Notes under the pieces: generated by a model
Databases searched by the model: none
Told to the model about the DNA's origin: nothing
Seen by the model: only the letters and a program-made list of their open reading frames with translations
Source: Phytomonas francai
Taxonomy: Eukaryota > Euglenozoa > Kinetoplastea > Trypanosomatida > Trypanosomatidae
Length of the DNA stretch: 64,000 nt
Direction: 5' to 3'
Assembly: GCA_001766655.1 (NCBI GenBank)
Contig: MJCC01000024.1
Span: 62,001-126,000 of the forward strand
Position numbers and translations under genes: made by a program
In this document: positions 47,532 through 55,938 of the stretch, piece by piece
How the letters are laid out: each line of letters begins with the position of its first letter
How positions within the stretch are numbered: position 1 is the stretch's first letter

Positions 47532-49072
47532 AAATGAGGAAAAGTATGTCTAGTGCATTCAGGAAGTAAATTTTGATTTCAACACATCAATTCGATAAGC
47601 AGGTAATAGAAATAAGATTTTTCCTCTGCTCTCCGTTTTTGTTGATCATGGATGTGCACAGCGTAAAGAGGGAGGGTGTTTTTACTGTATTTTCATATTT
47701 GACGTACAACCTCAAAGAATAAAACGCATACATGGATGTCAATTGAAGAAAAAAGAGTTGCTTTTCAAAGCTACAAAGAAAAACACAACTTTCCCTTTTA
47801 TACGAGTGTAGGTAGGTCATTTGGATTAGCTTGCCCACTCTGCCTATTCTTGCAGGGAGGCAATCCTTTTAGATTATTCTTTGCACTGTTTTATTACTGA
47901 TCCTGGTATTTTGTGATTAGGAAGATGAAGAAATAAGTTGTTTTTATTTATTTAAAAGAAAAGGATAGGATAGTTCGCCAACGCCAAAATGTATTTTTTA
48001 GAGGCAATAAACATTTTCTCTTTCAGGGGTGTTAAGAACGGAAAATTAATCGTTCTATAATATATATCCACCTGATGAGTACTCATGGCTTACCTTCTTT
48101 TCTTCATCTCACTAATATGAATCTATAGGCATGTGCATTTAGTATTTTTGGACAGGTTTATTATGTGTAGTAACTCAGGTGCATAACTAAAGTGTTAATT
48201 TAAGTAGCTTGACGAAATCCCTCGTGAAAGCAATGTCGCATAAGCCGCTCCTCGAGGAGTCGTGCAAACTCTTCTCCAGACTCCAAAGATCCCACTAACA
48301 CAAGGATCTCTGTATGTTAGAGCCTGTTAAATACATCGAAACTTTTTTGCATCTACATTTTATGCATACCTTATCTCCCCAGTTGCTGCTAAACCTTACA
48401 GACAAGGAGACGTCAAAGAGCAAAGAATTACACACAGGCATCCGTCGGAGGTCCCACTCCATCTCCCTCCTCTGTAAATATGCATTTATGTATGCGTGTG
48501 CACAGCTATATACATAGCATTAGCAATAATAAAACCGATGCATGTTGTAGCTAACACATCGCCGCTATATAAAACGCCAACAATGTATAACAGAAGAAAA
48601 CGGTAAAAGAATCCTGAAGGGATATAGGCACGCTGACTTCGAAAGTTGGACAGGCACAGAAACCTTCGATGATATCGAAAACAAATCTATGCTCACAAAA
48701 TTTCGCTGATTTTCAATAATATATACTATGAGTTTATTTATTTCCGTTGCCAGTTGCCCTCCTCGTGTGGGCACAGCCTTCTGTGAAAGAAAGCATATAA
48801 TATAATAAGTTGAGAATATGATGAGATAAATTGTCTCAGAGACGATAATTCAACGAAAGAGAAATACCGGTTAAACGCAAGTCTTTATCATATTCGTCTT
48901 TCCTTTTGAAGCGCTCTATCATAGCTATCTACGTGGAGCATATTACTCGCACATATTGCGTTTTGGATTTATAAAGCATCCAGACGCCGATAAGCATACA
49001 CGACATAGGTCTTTCTCAGGGCCCCACTAGAGAACAAAGGTAAACAAAAAAAGCTGAAACACGAGGTTGTGG
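47532..49072. other. Long intergenic region with a GC-richer island
   Basis: 1.54 kb, AT-rich apart from an island at about 48200-48480 that is open on both strands over short stretches. No complete gene is supported. The 67-codon plus-strand frame at 48314-48517 is not convincing. Confidence 0.5.
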
Positions 49073-49504
49073 ATGCTTAGGGGGGGTAGTAAGTCCCTCG
49101 CCACCGTTAGCACAGACGCTAGATTAAAATCTACGCGTGCGCAATCTCAGTCTGCCGATGGCAGCTCTCACGCGCGGCCACCGCTCTCAACGCGGATGAC
49201 CCACCAGCGCGTCGGCAGTACTAGAAATTCTGTCATCGCCAAAAGAAAAGGGACTGCGAGCGTTGCAAGCATCGCAAGTGGTAATAATTCGAAGGCGGAG
49301 GATGCGAATGAGGAGGTTTGTGCCGAGTGCCGAAAACGTTATCGTTCGACAACGGAAGCAATCGAGTTGTATAGGCAGGTATTTGTGCGAGCAAAAGACA
49401 CCTTTTTACAGGATGTGTTACATCATCACAGTGACGATGAGCTATGGGTGCGTCTTTGTAGAACCCTGGGCGAAAGCTCGAATATAAAGGAGATGCATGA
49501 CTAA
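49073..49504 (+). CDS. Small hypothetical protein with one CxxC
   Basis: This is a 143-residue protein from the ATG at 49073; the in-frame TTG two codons earlier is not a start. The first 85 residues are Ser/Thr/Arg-rich and probably disordered or a targeting sequence (MLRGGSKSLATVSTDARLKS). The C-terminal 60 residues contain CAECRKRY and then a predicted helix (TEAIELYRQVFVRAKDTFLQDVLHHH), and end with DDELWVRLCRTLGES. I recognise no family. Codon use and the ordered C-terminus look genuine. Its neighbours are a carrier gene and IFT54 on the same strand. Confidence 0.6.
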   Translation: MLRGGSKSLATVSTDARLKSTRAQSQSADGSSHARPPLSTRMTHQRVGSTRNSVIAKRKGTASVASIASGNNSKAEDANEEVCAECRKRYRSTTEAIELYRQVFVRAKDTFLQDVLHHHSDDELWVRLCRTLGESSNIKEMHD

Positions 49505-49956
49505 AAGCGAAAGGCGATGTTTTTTCTCTTTTTTACGCCTGCTCGTCGATAGAGCGTAACGTTATCCATAAGAACCGCAACGGGGACTAGGGTTTTCTAT
49601 CATTGCTTCTAATTTAGGATACCCAGTATAAATACTCTCTATGATGAGGGCACGGTTCGAGGTTGGAATGAATTAAAATCCAATCGTAGAGGTATGGAGT
49701 CTGTTTCTGGCTCTTCGTTCGTTTTCAGTACACGTTTAGTGTCCTTTTTTTTCCCTTTTCGGGAATTTTCCATGTTCACTCTTTCCATTTCCTCAATATG
49801 GACATATATATTGTGGTGTTTCATTTCATAACCATTACCTTATCTTTGTCACCATTCTTATTATCGTTAAAGTTCAACCACCCGTCGAATTGAAAACAGC
49901 ACCAACACCAACAACAAAGTTAGCGAGCCTCCGGAAGCAAGAGTTGTCGTGCACCA
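49505..49956. other. Intergenic region, no gene seen
   Basis: 452 bases containing T-rich stretches (49745-49790) suitable as the splice signal of IFT54. Confidence 0.55.
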
Positions 49957-51404
49957 ATGTCTGAAGCGTTCATTCAAAAGACTCAGCAAGAGCTCGGTGC
50001 CGTGATCACAGCGCCCAAACTCACCGATAAGCTTCTTGCCCGCCCCCCCTTTCGCTTTCTGCATGACATCGTAACATCCTTCATTGCGACCAAGAACTTC
50101 CCGAACGACCTCTACGCGCCCGAGATGCTTGATAGCTCCAAGGTCACCACAAAAGAAAGCAAGCTCGAGTTTCTGGAGCTACTCATCAAGGCGATTGAGG
50201 CCGCCACGAGGAAGAGCTGCACGGCGAAACCGGCCAAAATCGTCGCCGGCGCGGAGCCGGAGAACACGAACCAGATGCTCCAGCTCCTCGCCGCGTGCGC
50301 GGAGCTGTCGGACGCGAAGAAGGCCTCGGCCGTCGCGAAGGCGAAGGGGCGATCGCGGAAGGAGCCCCCCTCCCCCGCGTCCCCCCCGGCGAAGCAGGCG
50401 ACGGCCAGCGCGAAGGCCCCGGAGCCCCCTGCGGCCTCGCCGGCGGCCCCCCATTCGCCCCCNNNNNNNNNNNNNNNNNNNNNNNNNCGGCCTCCCCTGC
50501 GGCCCCCGCCCCCGGCTCCCCCCCGGCGGAGCGCCGGAAGACGCGCAGCGGCAAGACGCGGCCGGCGCCCGACGAGGAGGTCGTGGAGGATCGGGCCCCC
50601 CGCTCCCCCCCCGCGGCCGCGGAGCGGCACGCGCAGCAACGGACGATGACGGCCGGCAAGGCCCCGCCCCGGGCGAAGCCGACGCACGAGGTCCTCCCGA
50701 CGAGCACGGCGGCGGCGGCCGCGGACGGGGTCGGCCTCATCGCGGAGTCCCGGCCGGCGGAGAAGGGCGCGCCCGACGACCCCGCCGACGCCGCGGACGA
50801 GGAGGATTGGCTCAAGGTCGCGGAGCGGGCGGAGGGAAGGCCGGCGCGGCTGACCTCCGCGGACGGGGAGGACGGGATGGAGGTCAAAGGGCAGCTTGGG
50901 CAGAAGGCGATGCGCGCGAAGCTCGAGCAGGAGGAGGCGCGTAAAGCGCGCGAGGCTGCTGCGCAGTCGGTGCTGAACAACCAGGGCGGCATCATCATCC
51001 GCGGGAGCAATCGCACCGGCATGCACACGGCGGGCACCGGGGGTGGCGCCGTGATGAACGAGGCCGATCTGAACAAACTACGAGATCAGCTGCAGCTCCT
51101 CACGAAGGCGACAAACCCACTAGGAAAGTTTCTTGAGGCCATCTACGACGACATTGACAGCATGACAAGGGAGCTTGAGACGTGGCGTAGTGAGGCCCGT
51201 AACCAGGAGCTCGCAGCCGTGGAAGCGCAACGGCAGACAGAGGAAAGTGTTCAAATCGTGCAGGTGAAGTTGCAGGGCATCGAGGATGCGATCAATGATC
51301 AGATAATAAAAACTAGTCGTCTGCAGCAGACTATCTTGGCAAACGATCGCGCGATTGAGGGAATGATTCGAATGTTGGTTGGTCCTGAATTTGCGCCAGA
51401 ATAA
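49957..51404 (+). CDS. IFT54: Intraflagellar transport protein IFT54 (TRAF3IP1), interrupted by assembly gap
   Basis: The N-terminus (TQQELGAVITAPKLTDKLLARPPFRFLHDI at residues 9-38, then KPAKIVAGAEPENTNQML) is the calponin-homology-like domain of IFT54, which binds tubulin. The C-terminus from about 51054 is a coiled coil (NEADLNKLRDQLQLLTKATNPLGKFLEAIYDDIDSM) that in other species joins IFT20 in the IFT-B complex. Between them is a Pro/Ala/Lys/Glu-rich linker containing 25 undetermined bases (50463-50487). The N-terminal frame (49957) and the C-terminal frame (ending 51404) differ, so the gap is of arbitrary length. The frame change is an assembly effect, not a mutation. Product length cannot be stated. 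The gene is needed to build the flagellum. Confidence 0.88.
50463..50487. other. Assembly gap (25 N) in the IFT54 linker
   Basis: Twenty-five undetermined bases lie in an extremely GC-rich, Pro/Ala-coding repeat area. The frame on the two sides is inconsistent with a true 25-base length. Confidence 0.95.
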
Positions 51405-51556
51405 GGCGATAAATGCATAGTGTCACGTTTGGATCTTGAAGGCAGAGCCCAAAACAAAACGAAAAAAAGGATGAACTAACCTCTAGGTGGAAATCATCAT
51501 GTGAATGTAGAATCTATGCTTATGCTTTGCATTTAAGGCAACGGATATGTATGAAC

Positions 51557-51598
<42 letters not shown>

Positions 51599-52479
51599 GT
51601 AGTCACGTCTAGTGTGAATTTGAAAAAGGAGGGGGAGAACAGAAAGCGATAAGGAAGCATGAAGGCGAATAGGGAAGGAAACAAGATGTAGATGAAGCTT
51701 TGGTAGGGATTATTGAAGTTGCTTGGATAAATATTCCAAATCACTTGCGCTTGATTATTGTGGCTTATCTCATGGATAATTATTATTGGCATTTTTATTG
51801 TGTGAATTCATTGTAAATGTTCCTTGTGTACAAATTTATGCCGTGATTCTAGGGCATGCTTTACGATCGCATTTATTCCCGCTTGTATGTACTACAGTGA
51901 GTCAAAAATATACTAAACTGCTCAAAAGAAGACGGTTGTTATCTCAAGAATAGGAGAAGATCAACACGACAATCGGGTGATTATTAGTTAGTTAGAGCAG
52001 TGCTAGCCAGTACTGTGTTTCTCTTAGCTCTATTGCTATTACGTTTTCATGAATATTGCTTCTCCTTGGGATGTATAGGAAAGCGCGGATGCAAAAATGT
52101 ATTTTCTACTTTATTTTTTCTTTTTACTAGGTAAAGGTACAAAATATAAGGAAAGCAACACTAACTGTGATCGTAAAAAAAAAACTCATAGCATTAAATA
52201 CAAAAAAAAGCATATATACTTATATACATTTATATATACTTTCATTTCATTATTTTACAGCAACTGTATAAATAAAAGTATTTACTTAGTGTAGACACTG
52301 TTTTATGATTTAGCCCTCAATATTATATCCAACTGACCTGCTTTCCAGTCGTTTTTTACCAGACTTCGATTGAAGGGTTTCCCTTGACGGCGGCCTCGCC
52401 CAACGAACAGTCAGCCCTTTTAGAAAAAAAAAAAGACTGCTTAAGTTGGAATTAAAAAAAGGGGGGGAGGGCGGACGTG
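51405..52479. other. Intergenic region with (AT)n tract
   Basis: 1.07 kb, AT-rich, with a dinucleotide tract at about 51557-51594. The frame at 52097-52294 reads T- and A-runs and is not a gene. A CT-rich stretch ending in AG near 52420 may be the NEK splice site. Confidence 0.6.
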
Positions 52480-54927
52480 ATGGAAAAGTACAAACAACTA
52501 AAGGTGTTAGGGAAAGGCAGCTTTGGCGCCGCATGGCTTATTCAACGTAAGTCGGATAATGAACAATTAGTTGCGAAGGAGGTTCGTCTGGCTGGTTTAA
52601 AACCCGCTGAGAAAGAAAGCGCAAAGAACGAAATTATGATGCTCCGCACGTTGAAGCATCCCAACATCACCAAATACGTGGACCATTTTGAGCACCACGG
52701 ATCTCTGTACATAGTCATGGAGTACGCCGATGGTGGGGATATGTATATGAAAATCAAAGATCGTCATGGGCGACTCTTCTCTGAGCAAGAGGTGCTGCAC
52801 TATTTTTGTCAGTTGTGTTTAGCCTTGAATTACCTGCACGAAAACCGTGTTCTGCATCGGGATCTGAAAACCCAGAATGTGTTCCTAACGCGCGATAGAA
52901 TTGTCAAGCTTGGTGACTTTGGCATCAGCACCGTTCTGCGAAACACGTGTGAATTAAAGCGGACGGTGTGCGGTACGCCGTATTACTTCTCACCCGAGCT
53001 TTGCTTGAATAAGCCGTACAACAACAAAAGCGATGTCTGGGCGCTGGGCTGCGTTCTGTACGAGGTGGCCACCCTCAGCCACGCCTTTGACGGCACCAAC
53101 ATGAAAGCGCTTGTGCAGAAGATTCTGAAAGGCGTCTACCCCCCGATCCACCCGACGTACTCGCCGGAGCTGTCGACCATCATCTCCACCGCGCTCGATG
53201 TCAACCCGTCTCGGCGGCCCAACGTTAGTCAAATCCTGCAGCTGCCCTTCCTCCAGGGCGCGCTGAGGCGCCTGCAGGCGCAGCTGCACGTCGCGCAGCA
53301 GCAGCGCATCGCCGTGCTCCCGGCGATTGAGCCGTGCAGGGCGGCCGCGAAGTGGCCCGCGCAGGAGTCGCCGGGCCCCGCGCGACAGGCCGAGCCCCAC
53401 GCCCCCGCGCGACAGGCCGAGCCCCACGCGACCCCGCCCCCGCCCCCCTCCCCGCCGCGCGACCCCGACGAGCGGAAGCGGCAACTGCTTGAGAAGCAGC
53501 GCGAGTTGCAGTCGGCGCAGGAGCAGTTGCTGCTGGAGCGGCGGCAGCAGCTCGAGGACCGCGTGCGGGCGCAGCGCCGCCTGCAGGAGCAGCGCGCGAA
53601 GGCGCACGGGGCGAAGCTCCAGCAGCTCGAAGAGCGCTGGGTTCGCGACCCCCCCGCGCGCGCGGGGGCGGACGAGACGGAACGGGAAAAGGCGGCCGCC
53701 CCCGCGCGCGGCGGGCCGTCGGACGCGAAAGGGCTCTACCTCGAGGCCCGGCGGCAGGCGCTGCTCAACAAGCAGCGGGTGCAGGCCCTCGAGCACGGCT
53801 ACCCCACGCCCGCGCAGGCCTTTCACCGGAGGCCGAGCAGCGGGCTCCCGCCGAGGCCGGATCCGGCCGTGAAATCCTCACGGCCGCCGAGCCCGCGCGA
53901 GCGGCTCGAGGACGCGCGCGCCGCCGCCTTTTGGCAGATGCGTCGTGAGGCCGAGCAGAACCGCCGCCGCATGCTCGGCCTCGACGTCGATAGCCTCCAG
54001 CAGCCGAACACTCCGTATAGTAATAATAATGGCAATGGGGATGTTAGCAGCAGGCGGCGTAGTGAGGCCGTAAGCCCGTCCGGGGGAAGGGGGAGGAGGG
54101 GTGGGGCGGGGGATTGGGATCGGCCACTCCCGCCCGGCCAGGCAGGTGTCCTCGAGCGGAAGGATAAGGTCCATTCCTCCCCAAGCGGGGGCTCGCCGCG
54201 CAGAGATCGGGTACGTTCGCCGCCAAGCGTGGGATCGCCGCGCAGGAATAAGGGCTATTTGTCACCGAATGTGGTCTCGCCGCGGAAGGACAGGGCGTAT
54301 CAATCGCCAAACGTCGCCTCCGCGCGTAAAGCCCCCTCGCCACCAACGCCGCCGTGGTTGGCCTCGCCGGATCAAACCTACAGGGCGTCTTCTCTCGTCA
54401 AGGCTCCTTCCTGTGAGAGCGGGGAGAACCTCCGCTTCTTGATTAACGACGAGAACGCCGACGCCGACGAGGATCGCGCGCAGCGAGAGAAGCACCGCAA
54501 CGAGGATTACGGTGCCCTTGACACCGTCATCGCGGACGCACTAACGGTGAATACGAAGCGCCCTCCACCCGTAATGCAGGATTTCGACGACGACGACACC
54601 ACGACGTCGGGCGGCGACGGCGAGAATCAGCGGGATTTGATGCGATTTATGCTGGAAGGGAAGACGCTCAGGTTACCGCATGTACGAGAGTCCGATCCTC
54701 TGATGTGCCGCATTGAGGCGTTGCGTGTTTACCTTGAGGATAATCTGGGGGAAAGGACTTTGCTGGCCTGCTATAACGCAATGAACCACGTCGGCGATGA
54801 TGATAACGCGATGCAGCGCATCCTAGAAGTGTTACCGCAGCAGAAGCAGCGGTATGTTCCCTTGGTCGCACAACTAATTGTTTGCGAAGATGTGTTTAAT
54901 CGGCAAGGAGAGGTACCACGGAGGTGA
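52480..54927 (+). CDS. NIMA-related (NEK) protein kinase
   Basis: This 815-residue kinase starts at the ATG at 52480, just after an in-frame GTG. The kinase domain is at residues 4-260: glycine loop GKGSFG at 11-16, K33 (VAKEV), HRDLKTQN at 126-133, DFG at 146-148 and CGTPYYFSPE at 164-173, the NEK pattern. A long disordered and partly coiled middle follows, with Arg/Gln-rich helix at about 330-400 and SP-rich repeats at about 565-615. The last 90 residues (ALRVYLEDNLGERTLLACYNAMN) are the short C-terminal motif shared by many protist and NEK1-like kinases. NEKs act at basal bodies, flagella and the mitotic spindle. The nearby IFT54 fits, though adjacency has little meaning in trypanosomatids. 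Confidence 0.9.
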   Translation: MEKYKQLKVLGKGSFGAAWLIQRKSDNEQLVAKEVRLAGLKPAEKESAKNEIMMLRTLKHPNITKYVDHFEHHGSLYIVMEYADGGDMYMKIKDRHGRLFSEQEVLHYFCQLCLALNYLHENRVLHRDLKTQNVFLTRDRIVKLGDFGISTVLRNTCELKRTVCGTPYYFSPELCLNKPYNNKSDVWALGCVLYEVATLSHAFDGTNMKALVQKILKGVYPPIHPTYSPELSTIISTALDVNPSRRPNVSQILQLPFLQGALRRLQAQLHVAQQQRIAVLPAIEPCRAAAKWPAQESPGPARQAEPHAPARQAEPHATPPPPPSPPRDPDERKRQLLEKQRELQSAQEQLLLERRQQLEDRVRAQRRLQEQRAKAHGAKLQQLEERWVRDPPARAGADETEREKAAAPARGGPSDAKGLYLEARRQALLNKQRVQALEHGYPTPAQAFHRRPSSGLPPRPDPAVKSSRPPSPRERLEDARAAAFWQMRREAEQNRRRMLGLDVDSLQQPNTPYSNNNGNGDVSSRRRSEAVSPSGGRGRRGGAGDWDRPLPPGQAGVLERKDKVHSSPSGGSPRRDRVRSPPSVGSPRRNKGYLSPNVVSPRKDRAYQSPNVASARKAPSPPTPPWLASPDQTYRASSLVKAPSCESGENLRFLINDENADADEDRAQREKHRNEDYGALDTVIADALTVNTKRPPPVMQDFDDDDTTTSGGDGENQRDLMRFMLEGKTLRLPHVRESDPLMCRIEALRVYLEDNLGERTLLACYNAMNHVGDDDNAMQRILEVLPQQKQRYVPLVAQLIVCEDVFNRQGEVPRR

Positions 54928-55288
54928 AGAAGGATGGGCAGAGAATATCTACATCAAGGAATTCCGAAAGAAAATCAAAAAAAAAAAGTGAAGAAAAATA
55001 AGCTGCTACGCAAGTGGCTTAGAATGTATAATTACCAGAGGTGTTTTTTCCCCCTTGGGGCTATTTATTTACATTAACTTGCGTTTCTTTTTATGGGTGT
55101 ATGTATTTAGTGAAGTTGTGCGTAGATTCCATTTAACCTGAATTTTTACGTCGTGGATTTTCGAAAAGAAAAAGCCCACGTACGATTATGAGGATTCTGG
55201 AATTTCGCTGTCATAATAGCTCTTAAATGCGCGTATCCTATTTTTGTTGTGCCAGAGTGCAAAACAACGATTTTGTACATTATTACAG
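54928..55288. other. Intergenic region, no gene seen
   Basis: Holds the NEK 3' UTR and the leader of the small frameshifted gene, with a pyrimidine stretch and AG near 55235-55254. Confidence 0.55.
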
Positions 55289-55647
55289 ATGTATTTGAAT
55301 GCTCTGGAAGCACCATTTCCCCAAGGAAAGGCATATTTTCAGAATCATTTATCCTTTGAAGCAGTACATGCTCCAAATTTCGGCCCCATGAGCTCTATGC
55401 CCCTGGGAACAGACGCGAATAAGGAAGGTTATTATTGGCGGTGCTGGTGTCTGTATCGATCACTTATTTCCTTCATTGTGATATCATTGTTCAAACACAA
55501 GGTGAGGGAAAGTTAGCGGAATTCGAGCAAAATTTAAAAGGTTATCCAAAAGGAGCAAAACCACCTTCGATTTTCCTTCTGCGTGTTTTATTCCACTTTT
55601 GTCCTATAATTGAATTGATTGTTTTTCGTTTTTGTATATATGCATAA
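55289..55647 (+). pseudogene. Small membrane-type gene with an apparent frameshift
   Basis: The ATG at 55289 directly follows TTATTACAG, a good acceptor context. The first frame (about 48 codons) is soluble-looking and runs through EAVHAPNFGPM and TDANKEGYY. At about 55432-55436, within TTATTATTGG, the sensible sequence moves to another frame. That frame gives a hydrophobic stretch (LAVLVSVSITYFLH), then a charged segment QGEGKLAEFEQNLKGYPKGAKPP, and stays open to 55647. Soluble head, one membrane helix and polar tail would fit a small inner-membrane subunit of a respiratory complex, but I do not recognise a family. Either the gene is broken or the assembly has a one- or two-base error in the short TTA repeat. 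If only the first frame is used, it ends at 55516. Confidence 0.5.
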
Positions 55648-55938
55648 CGACCCATAATGTTATTGGGCTAATATATTTGCTTGTTTTTTGTTTTTTTGGT
55701 GGGGGGGGGGGGTATTGTTGTTCACATTAGCGTATCCTATCTACTCCTTGGAATAGTAAAAGTACAACGCATGTCTTTTTCAACCCTTCGTTGACTCTCC
55801 GGACACGATTCCTATTACTACGGTTTCTTTCCTCTGCGTTGACTCTGCGACACCTTCTCCTTGTTTCTTGCATTCCATCCAAAGAGGTAAAAGGAAATAG
55901 TAGCATTACGTACCCATCCCACCGGGCGACCCCCGTCG
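55648..55938. other. Intergenic region with a G12 run
   Basis: Contains T-runs, a run of twelve G at 55701-55712 and CT-rich tracts (55790-55872) before the RET1 start. No gene. Confidence 0.6.

Noticed and set aside
52990..53826. 278-codon minus-strand ORF opposite NEK
   Set aside because: Composition artefact; the plus frame encodes the kinase.
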